NCBI GenBank assembly: GCA_000349905.1
Contig: KB722747.1
Span: 593,140-657,139, forward strand
DNA length: 64,000 nt
From: Volvariella volvacea V23
Taxonomy: Eukaryota; Basidiomycota; Agaricomycetes; Agaricales; Pluteaceae
Reading direction: 5' to 3'
The translations under genes were made by a program, and so were the position numbers. Position 1 is the stretch's first letter. Every line of letters starts with the position of its first letter. A model generated the notes under the pieces. That model worked only from the letters and a program-made list of their open reading frames with translations, ran no database searches and had not been told where the DNA came from. Positions 30,737-43,276 of the stretch are shown piece after piece.

Positions 30737-32436
30737 TCACCGCTGCGCGCGAATATTAGGATGTAAACCGCCCAGCAAAATTCTCTCCAGCTTGTCTGCG
30801 GAAATGCTTCCCGGACCAGAATAAGGAACTGTGTCGACGATGTTCTGTTTGTGGTTTCAGCTATTACCACCCCGGGAAAAGGTGAGCATAGGACATACCC
30901 CAGTGTCGGCTTCCATCAACTTGGCCAGCGCCTGTGCGGCTGCCTTGTCCCCACCAATCTGGACAAACTGGACACCGAGCGAGTTGGGGTGGTGCGGACC
31001 TGCTTTGAGCTTCTTTCCAACTTCGACGAGCACCTTGGTCAGTTCGTGCTCGTTATCGTCATCTAAAGGTCATCAAATTTGCACGTGGATGAGAATCGGC
31101 CGTTTACTATGGAATTGACGTTAGAATAGTAGACAAACGTACTCGGCTCTCCGTCGGTAATGCAAATCATATCTAGTGGCTTGATCTCGCCGTAACTGGG
31201 TGTACCCTTAGCTGCATTAAGCTTGTCGATGTGGGCACTGAGAATTTGTTGTGTGCGATACCCCGTTGGCGTGCCTCCATTAGGTGTCACTCTATTGATC
31301 GCATCCGCCACCTTCCCCTTGTCCTGTTTGCAGACTCAGTGCAAAAATGGAAGGCACGATAAAAGGCGTACCTGAACACCGGAAAGCTCCTTGAATTGGA
31401 AAAGGTTGTCGGAATTAAGGAAGCGAAGATCAATGCCGTCCGAGTCCCACTTGTTCTCAAGAATATAATTTGCAAGACCGTCAAGCGCATTCTTGGCCTC
31501 CGACCAGAGGCTTCCCGCCATCTATGGCGATTATACCCATCAGAGACGCATCTATAATAAAACTAGAATAAAGGCTTACCGAGCCAGAATCATCTAATAA
31601 GAACACGACGTCGTACGCCTTTAGATAGTTGGGCAAAGTGGATGGCCTGGGGCGGTCAAGAACAGGATTATAGCCCGAAATAACATTATTGGGTGGGGGT
31701 GGAGGTGTGGGATTCGGGTTTGTTCTGACGAGGTTGATGGTCACGACACTGATATGAGAGGTTAGTCATTGATTAAGGATTTAAACAAGAGCTGTATTAC
31801 GCATCGCCGAATTTACTGCTCCCAGATGCTTGTACGCCGTCCAGGGCATCTTCCACAAAGACCTATCAAAGCGATGCCGTGAGTGTGTAATGACGAATCC
31901 TTTGTATCAGCTTACAAAGTAATTAACGTAGTCGGGAAATTCAGGCCCAGCAGTTGTCGGCTTCGTCGACTGGCAGATCAATCATTTAGTCCATCGTCCC
32001 AATTAAAGATTGTAATTATTTACCAGTTGAACATCCAGTTTACTCGAGGCGTATGTGGGATCCCTGATAGCCTTCGCAGATAATTTGGCAGAGGTATCGG
32101 CATAATAAGCAGAGATATCCAACTCCACGAGAACTTGTCGAGGTTCAGGCGAGAAATAGGTCGTTCCCGAGACTGCGTCTTCCATAGTCCCGCTAGTCCC
32201 ATAGTCGCTCTTAAACGTGGTCGAGCTGTGACGGATGTTAGTTTGGACGAAGACAGCTTGGTGATAGTTCCGCCGTGAAATCTACATGGACGGGTCGTGC
32301 TTAGATTCAGCGTTCAATACTCGATAATGAGTTCGATGAAGGAACTGACGGCAGAGATATTGAAGACCCATTCAGGTGGGACAGTAATCTTGACTGTACC
32401 GCCAACGGGGGGTGAAAATGTAGGTCGATCAGGCAT
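30737..32436 (-). CDS. von Willebrand factor A domain protein
   Basis: The start is ATG 32436 (MPDRPTFSPP). Readable exons include 32436-32350, 32281-32024 and 31969-31916, followed by about seven more down to the TGA at 30737. The N-terminal 130 residues are beta-rich and unrecognised. A Pro-rich spacer follows, then a vWA domain opening with YDVVFLLDDSGS, the metal-binding MIDAS motif DxSxS. The later MIDAS elements Thr (GTPTGY) and Asp (MICITDGEP) are present. The domain ends with LGVQFVQIGGD and a C-terminal extension (ISADKLERILLGGLHP). vWA domains mediate protein interactions, often metal-dependent. No signal peptide or transmembrane helix is seen, so an intracellular role is likely. 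Similar proteins are common in Agaricomycetes but uncharacterised. Exon borders in the middle were not all fixed. Confidence 0.78.
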
Positions 32437-33900
32437 TGCTGGGTAGGTGAATTGGGGAGGCGAGCGTTCAAGCAAGCTGGATATATAAATTAGCGAAGAA
32501 AGTCCCTGGGACTCTTTTTAGTAGCATTCATTATTGGCCAGCTGTAGAACCGTGGTGAAGGGACTAAGCTTTGAATGGAAATATGGCAGGTGCTTACAAA
32601 ATGACGAACGCAGTGCATCAAACACAGCTCTCAATGGCTCATTTGTATGGTTTGAGGGACGGATCAGTATGTTCCTCACCCATATTAAATGACTTGTTAC
32701 GCGAGTAAACGACCCAAAGAGGCCTAGCGGCACATGCAGAGCCAGTTGCCCTTCCATGACGGCAGATTTGCAAGGGAAGCGCCAACAACAGCAGTACGAT
32801 AGATATGCAACTGGTTCCAAAAGCTCAATTAAGCAGACTGGTGCGCCAACAAATGAACCTTACTTGGTTTAGGAGCACGATGGGTTTGTCACCTTGTGAA
32901 CTGTTGTATCGATTTGGGCAGTTGCTAATGGCTGTTCCACCCCAATTTCTCGTTCTTGCATGCTTAATCGAACACCCGGACTTGCTATGCGCCGGATATG
33001 AGCCAAACCAGCGTCTTATGTACGGCCTTTAAGCACCCCGGATGGCTGTGTCAGGTATTTGAATAGCCTCCCTGATATCGATTCTTCCATCAACGCACCT
33101 TCTGATCCTAATTCAGTATGTCATCTCTATATGTTGGTGCCCAATAGGGAGAGCACGAGACCCGGTCGCAATAACAAGCAACATCCGTAGAACGGGAATC
33201 TGACAACCTGAATGTGACGAGGCGTTCTTCTATCTGCTTGGCACTTATATTGGCACGTCTGTTAGTGGTACATGATGACCCAACACATGCGTCCCACCCT
33301 AGCCACTCAACCCAGACAATTGAGCATCGATCATACCTTTCTGAGTGAGATAGAACAAGAGCGCCGAAACAATATGACGTAAGATGTTGCTTTAGATGTT
33401 GCGTTACGCGAGCAGATTGTGGGTCAAAGCATTCGTCCTGCTCTGTGCATAAAAACCGCAAGAGGTGGATAACCATAGGTGTTATCGGTGTGCTGAAAGG
33501 CAATAAAACGACCCTCAGGGTTGGCCTTTAATCCCGTTTGTTATTTACTCAATACCACGAATTTTGTCTTAAATAGAGCCAACTGGATTCGTTTCACTTG
33601 TCCATCAGTACCATGCGGTGATCCTCTGGAAAAAGGCCTGGTATCGTTCCTTGATCGATTGCATCTTTGGTCTGCAACCATATTGGCCTGGCATCGTTCA
33701 ACTCGACATGATAATCCACGCTGCTCCGCAAGGTAGACCCAATCAAGAGGGCGAAGAGACGGAAGGTTGGATGCACTGAGAGTAGAACTCTATAAGAAGG
33801 CTAAGCCTTTGGTGTATGTGGTGGAAGAGGGTGGTGGCAGGAAGCATCGGACAAAAAATGGGCCCTTCAATCACTCTTAGGGAGGAATGCCGGCTCGCGC
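32437..33900. other. Gene-poor stretch
   Basis: About 1.5 kb with only short frames on both strands, the longest being 131 codons at 33108-33503 on the minus strand. None shows a domain or a plausible splice chain. It may hold a decayed element, but I find no repeats or transposon signatures. Confidence 0.4.
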
Positions 33901-34003
33901 TACGTCACGTCACGGTAACATGTGTGACAGATGTGTGACACCATCACGGGAGACGCGCCACGTTGGCTAACACAGAAACAGCTCACCACCACCATCAGCA
34001 GCC
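33895..34003 (+). promoter_or_regulatory. SEC13 upstream region with repeated motifs
   Basis: Immediately upstream of the SEC13 start are the tandem half-sites cgtcacgtca and a direct repeat atgtgtgaca (two copies, 11 bases apart). Tandem TGACG-type half-sites (CGTCA reversed) resemble ATF/CREB-family targets. Function is not shown by the sequence; this is a suggestion only. Confidence 0.25.
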
Positions 34004-35405
34004 ATGGTACGTCGTCGCTCATCGCGGTGCCCAACGTCGACAAGCGCTAACTGTCTTGCGTTTCCCCCGTAGGCATCAGCAAAAACCTCAGAGTCAGTCC
34101 CAATTGAGACTGCTCACGAGGATATGATTGTACGATTCACTTCCTCAAATTCGCATTTACGGATTCTAATACGCCTTTGACTCTGCCGTTGTCCTCTGAT
34201 TTTGGGTTAAAATCAATCCTGGGAATGTAGCATGATGCACAACTGGACTATTACGGGAAACGATTAGCGACTTGCTCTTCTGATAGAACGGTGAAGGTGT
34301 TCGACGTTGTTGATGGGGAACCCCAGCGGACAGGAGGCGGGCATACGCTCAAAGGGTACGCATCTTTTTCCCTCCACATTCATCTCCCTCTTTCGTGAAA
34401 CGCTTTCTAACTCGTGAATAACAGACATTCAGGTCCCGTGTGGCAAGTCGCCTGGGCGCACCCGAAATATGGCAGCATCCTGGCGTCTTGTTCGTACGAT
34501 GGAAAAGTTTTGATTTGGAAGGAACAGCAAGGGCAGGGCCCATCGGGTGGCTGGTCCAAAGTTGGGGAGCATACTCTACATACCGCATCAGGTGCGTATC
34601 CTTATCACTTCTCTAGCTACGTGTGCTGATCAGGCGGTTATCAAGTTAATTCCGTATCTTGGGCACCGCATGAACTTGGAGCGATGCTGGCGTGTGCTTC
34701 TTCAGATGGAAAGCTTTCCGTTTTGACTTTCAAAAGTACGTCCCGCCTTTCGTTGACGTCATCCGCCATCTCAAATGTGTTTCTCCCGCAGACGATGGTC
34801 AATGGACTGCCGACATCTTCAACGGCCACGCTATCGGATGCAACGCCGTTTCATGGGCGCCTGCCACTCAACCTGGCTCGCTCATCACCCCCCAGCAAGT
34901 CCAATCCGCCCCCAGCCAAAGCCAACCAGGCCAACAATCAGCTACACAATCCACACCACCTATTAAGCGCTTTGCCAGTGCTGGATGCGACAATCTAGTC
35001 AAGATTTGGGGATACAAAGAGGACACGCAGTCTTGGGTAGAGGAAGAGGTTTTGGAGGGGCATACCGATTGGGTTCGAGATGTGGCTTGGGCACCTAACA
35101 TCGGTTTGCCAAGGAGTTACATCGCGACAGCTTCGCAAGACAAGACGGTCTTGATCTGGACGAAGGATACCCCCACCTCGCCTTGGGTGAAAACCGCACT
35201 CGATCCTTCCTCGGCCTTGTCATCTCCCGCGGCGGGTGCAGGTGGCGCACCACCTACACCTGGGAAATTCCCCGATGTGGTTTGGAGAGTGTCGTGGAGT
35301 CTTGCAGGGAACCTGTTGGCGGTTAGTTGTGGAGATGGCAAGGTGACGTTGTGGAAGGAGAACTTGAAGGGCGTTTGGGAGTGTGTTAGCGATATGAATA
35401 GTTAA
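34004..35405 (+). CDS. SEC13: Sec13, COPII coat and nuclear-pore WD40 protein
   Basis: Six exons: 34004-34006, 34073-34129, 34231-34355, 34425-34591, 34634-34735 and 34792-35405, in phase, giving 355 residues. Exon 1 is just the ATG, with the donor GTACGT directly after it. The protein opens ASAKTSE and soon reaches [28 protein letters not shown], the conserved Sec13 N-terminus. WD repeats follow: [44 protein letters not shown] and [12 protein letters not shown]. The last reads [26 protein letters not shown] Gln/Ser/Pro-rich insert of about 30 residues sits in the fourth repeat and a Pro/Gly loop before the last one. Sec13 pairs with Sec31 in COPII vesicle budding and with Nup145C in the pore. 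It is a housekeeping gene. Confidence 0.95.
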
Positions 35406-36247
35406 AGCTCTCTCAGCAACGTCGTCGTCGATCGTTGATGGTCAATGATGTACCGAGAGAGGTGTAAGTCCAGGGCGATCGGCGTAGATTTCAGTCGTAA
35501 TGTCTTTTTTGAATTCAGGCAGCACCACAACTAATAGGATTGCTTGCTGAGCGGAGGTTTGTGGCCTGCAGTTTTTTATTTAGACTGGAGGTTTGCCCTC
35601 ATTTTGAAATTCACGTTCATGTCTGACGGTCTACTGTGGGGCCTCGTTAATTTCTGAGTTTCAGAATTTGAGGGCGTTGAATAATGTGCACTACTCCGTT
35701 GTGTTCGCGAGGGCGCATGGCAACTCGCGCGGAAGTAAGTTTACATATTATGCCGCCGGCATCGTCTAATAGGTGTTGAGTGGACATCTCCTTGAGCATT
35801 CAGATGTACTGCCCTCCGCACGCCACCAATAGCGGCAGGTGGTGGCCCGTGCATGAGTGTCATGAGACCAATGCTCGGCACCGCATTGAGCAGCAAGATT
35901 GAAATTCCCCTAAGGCTACTTCCCGCGGAGTCAGTGCTGGTGGCCTCAAAGTTGTACATCTGCCCGACGCGCTAAATTTAGGACCTTGACCAGGCCGCAG
36001 TGTAAGAGTAGTACACTAAATAAACATATTCACTTGATGTCTTGGTGCCAACTATTTTCCCACATATCATATATCGTTACGATGCCTTCTCGGTTGAGGA
36101 GCTTATTTTAGGGTTGTCTAGGGGTCGTCAATTCAAAAAAAGGACTGCGTAAGTCTATTTAATGTCCACAGCGCCAATCTCCTTCCCAACCCCTTGCACA
36201 ACCCCTTGCACACCCTTGAACATCCTATCCAACTAAGCGCTCAACCC
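35406..36247. other. Intergenic region
   Basis: SEC13 3' flank and upstream region of the MpaB-like gene. A 72-codon frame on the minus strand (35741-35959) has no recognisable content. Nothing else was seen. Confidence 0.4.
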
Positions 36248-38578
36248 ATGTCCCTCATCCAGACCCACGTCACCCCGTCGACGGCATTCCTCGTAGCCCT
36301 CGCTGTCGCCCTCCCGCTCTACCTCTGGCGCGTCCGATCGCAGCGCTGGAAGCTCTACGACGCTGTCCACAAAAAGTACCAAAAGAAATATGAAGACAAA
36401 ACCCTAACGCCTGAAGAAGCACAGGAAATCATGCATGTGTCGTGCTTCTGGGATATGCCGTTGTTGATGGATTATTCGCTGGCATTTGCGTTGTTCAAGA
36501 CGTATGCCATCGTGAGTCTCGGGATTTTTTGTTTCTCTGGCGCGTTGGTCTGCGGGTGCTGCGGTTGTGGTTGGCACGGATGAGCAGTGGGGATTTTTTG
36601 CCGTTTTGTTCAGACTATTATACGTTTTTCCCTACTTGTTCACGGGCCTGATCACGGCAACGGTGGATTGCGCATCATACGGTCATGATTTTAGGGTGTG
36701 GTGTACCCGGGAAAACTGTCACCCGCAAATCATGACACAACGCACACTGATCCGCTTGGACAGGACTTGGATGTGTTTCCGTGTCCGTTTGTACGGCTGG
36801 CTGATGTTGTGTCCATTTAGCCTACGATTTCCGAGCTGCTCTCAAAGACGGGGGAAATGGGGTGCGTGCAGAATATTTCAAAGAGATATGCGGATGTAGG
36901 TTGCTTGTTCGCCCTATTCATGTTCTTGGCCACATTCACAACATATCCTCTCTCTTTCTCCGACGCATCGTGCAGACGGAGTTGATGATTGGTACGCCTC
37001 CAACCACCGTTCCCATGTACATCGGAACCTTATTCGCTTCTTTTACGAAGCAACTTGGATTGTTCATCCAATTTCCGGCTTTATGGGCCGCAAGGACCCC
37101 CCGACACCTGGCGCAGAAGCGGATCCACGTGCCATGATTGCTCTGGCTCGCGTGAATTGGTTGCACGCGCATTACAAGATCGTGAGTGGACTTTGTTATT
37201 GTTCATACTTCTGGACGGCTCATACTCCCATAGTCGAATGATGATTACCTTTATACGTTGGGCCTGTTTATACTTGAACCGGCGGTAAGATTTTGTACCC
37301 GCTCTACGACCGTAAGCTTAGCCTCAGTAGCTCTGGGCCGAGAGATATGGCTGGAGAGAGCTATCAGATATGGAAAAATATGTACGTCATAATGCTTGTC
37401 TGCTTTAGCAACCTTTGACGCGTACTTTGTTTCTTGATATGCAACCGTAGGCATATTATGTCTTGTGGGTTGAGATTGCAAAGAGAATGAAAATAGAGGA
37501 TGTACCTGAATCCTTGGAGGAATTGATCGCATGGGTCAAGGTAGGTTTCAAACTTTGCATTCGTACCCGCTATGGGCGCTAACTGTCTCACTTGGGAATC
37601 GTCAATGATATTCTTTGTATGTGCCCGCGTGAAACTCTTCAATAGGAGTACGAGGAACGAGCCATGATCCCCGCCCAAACCAACCACGACGTAGCGCAAT
37701 ATACAATGGAAGAACTCCTTTACATCGTACCCGAAAGATTCGGGCTCAAAGATTTCGCCAGAGGACTTGCCATTTGTCTCCTTCCTGATCGTGTTCGAGT
37801 GGCGATGATGTTCGTGTGGCTTTGAGATTTCTAACTGCACCACTAGCTGACCTTGATCCCAATAGGCTACCCGAGCAATCATGGTATAGGCACGTTATAG
37901 CACGTAATTCGGTCAAGTTCGTTCACTGGGTCCAACGCTGGTTCTGCCTTCCACGAACAGAGGGTAGAGCGCCAATCAGCATGAAGGATCCCAAGATCAT
38001 TCCTGGTAAATGCCCACGTCTGCACCCAGCTTGGTACGTACACTGGCCTTGCCCGTGGTGGTGACTAACGTGCTGTTGTGAACGTAAAGGAATCAAGTTC
38101 GCCCGTGGTACAGGGCGGAGAGCACGGGCCTCGGGTATTACTGGGACCGATTTTTGGTAGCGCTTGGGAAGCACAGTGAGATGCCGGGACCCCAGTGCGT
38201 TTATGGATTCTCCTTTCTTGCCTGACTGTTAATTTACTCTTTACGTACGCTTTGTCAAATCCCACCCAGCCTTCGGAGTGAAGGGTACCGAATCGAAGAG
38301 ATGGTAAGCACAGCTTTGATCGCTTTACTTCCCCTCGAGCTTCTTGGCTTACCAAAACGCTATAATACAATAGGGACCTGTACGCTTTGAAAAAAGTGAG
38401 TGCTCGCAGTCGTGGTCTTGGTTACCCAAGATGTCGCAGACTCCAAGTATATCACTTCGAATGCTGATACAACGTCGACACAGCCGCACACGAGGAGATC
38501 ATGAGAAACGCTGCAGAGTTGCAAGGGTATCCTATTACTGGACCCTGGTCTCTGAGCTGGGACAGCACGAAGAATTGA
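36248..38578 (+). CDS. MpaB-like membrane-bound oxygenase
   Basis: The ATG at 36248 begins MSLIQTHV, followed at residues 10-25 by a hydrophobic helix (AFLVALAVALPLYLW) that should anchor it in the ER. Exons 36248-36511, 36821-36895, 36976-36991, 37051-37181, 37234-37284, 37331-37381, 37451-37540, 37646-37809 and 37866-38033, then smaller ones to 38578, join in phase. Landmarks are TPEEAQEIMHVSCFWDMP, ARVNWLHAHYKISNDDYLYTLGLFILEP, WAERYGWRELSDMEKYAYYVLWVEIAKRM and EERAMIPAQTN. These match the PF09995 family (rubber oxygenase / MpaB), heme-dependent oxygenases with a helical fold. MpaB itself cleaves a farnesyl chain in mycophenolic-acid synthesis. No other biosynthetic-cluster gene is adjacent. 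Intron 1 is 309 nt, unusually long here. Confidence 0.8.
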
Positions 38579-40129
38579 TCCCGCCCCGATACGGCTATCA
38601 CCAAGTTTTGAAAAAACTTCCTGCATCGCCCAATCTAGCATCCATAGCCACGACCACTCCAGCCCCACTCCACCTTTGGCTTCCGTTGTACGAGTACTTG
38701 CACCGTCTCCACGCGATTCTGATTAGATCTCCCCGGGTGTTGCACTTGGCGCCACTTGCATTGGCGGAACATTCGATTCCCGCGTCTTCCTGCGTCTCGA
38801 TTTTTTACGTGTAAATTAAATTCCAGTCGAATGTTCGAAGAATTCATGCTGTACCTTGAAGTTGATCATGCGAAAATGAAGCGATATGAGCGCCTTTGTA
38901 CTTGCTCACTTCTGATGATTATCTTATATCACAACCATCCCTGTGGGACTGGAAAGCGCCCGTCAATGTGAAGAGAGGCACACGAGATACCTTGTAGTTT
39001 GGGGTGGTCAAGGAGTGCTGTCTTTGTTCCATATACATACTATACGTGGGGAGATAACCTATGTGGGCCTTCCATTCTTCATTGTCTGGTGATGTCGACA
39101 TCGATATCAGCAGGCTATCAACCAAGGTGCCATCGCGATGTCGATTGGTCGGTGTAGGTATGCAACGCAATCATTGGAGACTTTGAACAAAAAGACGTGG
39201 ATATGGGATTATTGTGGCTTTGACAGGTGCTATGATGGGTAGTATGAGAAGAGTCGGATGACATGATTCTTTTCTTTGAGGCTCAGACCGGGGCTGAGCT
39301 CAAGATTCAGGAGGATGGACCCTGAGCGCGCTCCGTCCACGTAAATGGGATAACGAAAGACCTTAATCTCCGTACAATGTTCGAGAGGTAAGCAACAGCC
39401 GCCAACATTCAAAGACAATTGTATTACGCTTTGTAAGTGAATCATGCGAGTTGGAGTGAGCGAATATAAGGCCATCAAAGGGGTAGGGACGAGAGGTGGA
39501 TTTAGAACAAGGACCAGAAAGACATTGCATTCGCTGAGCTAAGATTACACTTGGGAACGTGGACTGGATGGGGATACACTGGGGTTGGATACAAAAGACA
39601 ATGAACACCAAAGTCAGGGTACAGCTGTACGGTGTACACGGGGCGCTTGTGAACAAAAAGCGATTCAGGTTAGAAGGAATGGATACAAACAAAGCAAATT
39701 AGGGTTGCGTTATTGTTGGGCCTCGTGCGGCCCTGCGTGTCCCTTCTTGCCTTTGTTGGGATTTTGCCGAAGAGGAGACGGTGATGAGGAGAGGACAATG
39801 GTGGGAAGTAGCCTGGAGATATTATACTTGGAGCGATGGACTTGGTGGGTATATAATCTGGTCAGTCCGCATCCTGGCAGCTCATCACCTTCGGGTTCAG
39901 TCGTCTTCGTTCCACGTCCCAAATCAGAGCCTCTCCTCTCCTCTCAACTCTAGGTGTGTACCAGCATGGCTTTGTTCAGAATTTGGTGCTGACGAGGAAT
40001 ATAGAACTACCTAATACCATCGCCGGTCGATTCCCTAACGTCCAACCGATAACGATTCGCATCGCACTTGTCTAGCACTCAATCATCACATTCACAACCA
40101 CTCAACCAACTCATCAACAACCTAGCATC
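38579..40129. other. Gene-poor stretch
   Basis: About 1.5 kb between the MpaB-like stop and the next gene. Overlapping short frames occur on both strands, none with a domain. The last 150 bases are pyrimidine/A-rich (tcatcacattcacaacca, then ctcaaccaactcatc), typical of a fungal core promoter and leader. Confidence 0.4.
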
Positions 40130-41134
40130 ATGTCTTCCACTCAAGTTCAAGCCGCCACTGCCACCCCCGCCCCCACCAGCATCATCCAAGCCGTCGACTT
40201 CCTCACACGACCCCTCCTGACCATCTACTCTCCTGCCAAAGTCTTCTCCTTGCGCATGCTCCTCTACACCGCCCTTTCGGTTCTCTTCTCCCAACGCAAG
40301 CCCTCCACGCGCTTCACTATCACCCTTGCACCCGGTCCAGTTGCGCCACGCGCTCTCTATCCCTCTTGCATGGAAGCTGGCATCCGATGGGCTGATTGGA
40401 TCATGGTCCTCGGCGGACACGAGTTCGATCTTATCATCGAGGAGGATTCCGTGTCGACACGCGTCGTCGGTCAGAAGCAAACCGTAGTTTGGTCAAACAA
40501 GTCATCTTCAGTCGAGGCCACCACCACCAGGTCGGAAACCCGCGCCACTCTCCGCTCCATGGTCGATTCCGCCCTCAAGCGCGCCGAGACCCGAACTCTC
40601 GCTCAGCAGCTCCTCACATCAGAGCACGAAGAGAAGGAAGCAGACGAGCTCTTTGCCTGCCTCGCCCAAACCCACATCATCAGCCCTACTCCCACACGTG
40701 ACGCTTTCCCCATCAAGCGTGAGGCTCTCGAGGTTTCCTCTCGTCCCAGCTCGCGTTCCTCTCAAGCATCCAGCAGCGGTTTCTCCATCTACTCTGACGA
40801 CTCATACGCCACCTCCGTCTCTTCGTCCTCCCACCTCAAGCCCGGAGTTTACAAGCCACCTTTCGTCCGCTCCCACCGCCCCACTCTTTCGTCCTCCTCC
40901 TCCATCTCCTCATTCTCCACCGCATCTTCTGTATCAACTCCCGTGAGCGATGATTCCGATGAAGAGCCTGCCACCGTTTACGTCGACCAGAACAAGAAGG
41001 AGGTCACCAAGTACCTTTACCAGGGTGGCGTCAGCACTGTCCTGACTGGAGGTGTCATGCTCGGCTCTCCTGCCACTTCCAAGAAACCCTCTGGCAAGCC
41101 CACTTCCTCCGGAAGCTGGAGACGCCGCGTTTAA
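40130..41134 (+). CDS. Possible BTG/Tob (anti-proliferative) domain protein
   Basis: An intronless frame of 334 residues starting at ATG 40130, just after a pyrimidine-rich leader. Residues about 20-110 hold one compact domain: helices around VFSLRMLLYTALSVLF, then RFTITLAPGPVAPRALYPSC, MEAGIRWADWIMVLGG and HEFDLIIEEDSVSTRV. The order (RCI/RFTI strand, then an acidic or small-residue helix with Cys-x-x-(A/S)-G, then LxLWVDPxxVSxRI-like strand) matches the BTG/Tob fold, which links CCR4-NOT deadenylase to RNA regulators. This is a by-eye resemblance, not a search result. The rest is Ser-rich and disordered, with YKPPFVR and a basic C-terminus (SGSWRRRV). I am moderately sure it is a real gene, less sure of the family. 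Confidence 0.55.
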   Translation: MSSTQVQAATATPAPTSIIQAVDFLTRPLLTIYSPAKVFSLRMLLYTALSVLFSQRKPSTRFTITLAPGPVAPRALYPSCMEAGIRWADWIMVLGGHEFDLIIEEDSVSTRVVGQKQTVVWSNKSSSVEATTTRSETRATLRSMVDSALKRAETRTLAQQLLTSEHEEKEADELFACLAQTHIISPTPTRDAFPIKREALEVSSRPSSRSSQASSSGFSIYSDDSYATSVSSSSHLKPGVYKPPFVRSHRPTLSSSSSISSFSTASSVSTPVSDDSDEEPATVYVDQNKKEVTKYLYQGGVSTVLTGGVMLGSPATSKKPSGKPTSSGSWRRRV

Positions 41135-43276
41135 ATCCCCTCTCGTTTTGGATGACGACGCTCACGCTCATGCTGACGAAACCCTCATGAATCAAACGCC
41201 AGGTGTGGATGGTTCGTGTATGCCGGCTTACTTCTCCCACTCTCCCATTTCTTGCATTGTTGATGACCATCGATGATGATGAAAAAAAAAGACAATTGCA
41301 CGCGTACATATGGACTCTCTTGCATTGATCACGCATCACATATCATATTCCCTATTTACGATTTTTCATGCACGAATCTGACCTTACGGCTTCCCTTCTC
41401 CGCCATGTCCATCAAGTATGGATTTTGCCCTGATATTGTATTACCAGCATAACTGCATATACACTACTTTCTTCTCCGTAATCGCTGATAATCCCTTCAT
41501 ATCCCACTTTTGTAGCGATATATTAGTCCCCACTCCGTAATCCCCCACATCACATCCCCTCAGGCTCTTTCCCCTTTCCTCATCCCTCAACGAAGACAAA
41601 GACGAACACTGGAAGGTTCCGCCATTCTTTACACACACATCACACATGATACGTTCTACGACATTTATACCGATTCTGACAGCATTCAGAGTTTGCTCCC
41701 TTTCTTTTTCTTGACAGCGTTCTTTATGTTTTTACCATTCTTTTACGTTGTTGGCATTCTTTTTCTTGGTTTTTCCTAGTGTTTTTTTGGCATTGAATGT
41801 TTACTTTCACGTTTACACACCACGATGTCGACATCAAGTTTTGGCTTGAACGCCCTTGATTGTATCCCATACAAGTACATTAAGTATTTAATAACAAATT
41901 TTTCTGGCTTTTCAGTAGTCTTTACGGATGAGAAGTGTGTTCCAGTCAACAGTCCTGATCCTGGAAATAAGCACATCTTTTTTCCCCTTCTTCGACGCCA
42001 GCACTTCAACTCCGAAAAGCATTTCTAGCTCTTCCTTTGACAGCTTCACGGAATCACCTATGGGATGAAACATAACTCAGGTATAAAAGCTTGGTTAATT
42101 GTCGACACCGTCGCAAGCGCAGCTAATCCTTGAATCCTATTCTCCATGTTCTCCCTCGAGTACTGATAAGTCTTTAGATCTTAGGAGTCTTTTCTGGTGT
42201 TTGCCAGACGACTACCGCGCATAGATCCACCCACTCGCAGCCATTTAATATAAGCTTACTTTGCCTGACTCGTGGTGGCAATGCAGAACTACGGGCGTAC
42301 TCCCTAACACAAATGGCCCGACGAGCTTGGTGACTCGGTCTTCTGAAGGATATTGCCGAAGCGCCGACTCACCCGACTCTGACCTGCCGGCTTAGCTTCT
42401 TTCTCTTCGAGCACCGTCACCCGCCGCGAGGGGCTGGACCTTTCGTAAATACAGTCCTCGTCGTCAAGGGGCGTCACGTTCACATCTCGATACGTTACGA
42501 CGGTACGCATAGGCGGCATTTTTGCCCTGGTATGGGTGAGTGGTGGAGATTCGTGATAGAATGTGCTCGAGCTCCTGTCGAGGCTCCATCACCGGCCTCT
42601 TGTCTTCGAGGTCATCAGTTCAAGGTACTCAGAGTGCAGCCTTAATGCTTTTGGGGTGTCGACATGAATACCATGACTGCAGAAGAATACCCAGCAGGAC
42701 TCGGTCAGGCGTAATCCCCCGAACTACCTCTTGGTGGCAAAGAACCCAATTTTTGGGTTCACATCGTCATCCCAGGCTCCACGTCCCTCGACTTTCGTCA
42801 AACCTGACAATTCAATGCCGAAAGCGATCTTTTCCCTCTCGAATCGGGCCCAATCCAGCGGAATATGAGTCGCCTTTCCTTTCGATAATACGAACTGCGA
42901 ACTCTTTTGCAAAATAGCCTCAATTCCAAAACGGTGGTACTCTATTGATTCGCAGCAATTGTCTCACGGGAGTAATAAGCATCACAGCACGGGACCCAAA
43001 GAAGGATAACAAGAATGACTTAGAGGAATAAGAACGTTTAATGAACGTTGCAAGTTCTCTTGGTTTTTCATTCGTCTTTCCTTCTTGGGGTGATGCCCTA
43101 GAGAACTCGGTCTCGGGACATTGGAAATATAAAATTCAGCAGGCTTCTGTATGGTGAAACCCCACTTTACTGCAACTGCGAAAACGCCACAGGCCTCAGG
43201 AGCCCTCCCTTCTTGTCTGGCTTAATCTGCGCCCTCCTTTCATCCTACTGACGCCTCTGAAAATTCCTTCTCAAGC
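41135..43276. other. Intergenic region with weak open frames
   Basis: 41135-42050 is T-rich and looks like 3' untranslated and spacer sequence. Two minus-strand frames, 42912-42724 (contains HIPLDWARFEREKIAFGIEL) and 42519-42304 (contains TVLEEKEAKPAGQS), have protein-like composition. They could be exons of a small unrecognised gene on the minus strand, but no convincing splice pair was found. No repeat or RNA gene was seen. Confidence 0.3.

Noticed and set aside
33108..33503. Minus-strand frame of 131 codons
   Set aside because: No resemblance to any family and no neighbouring exons; composition is not protein-like.
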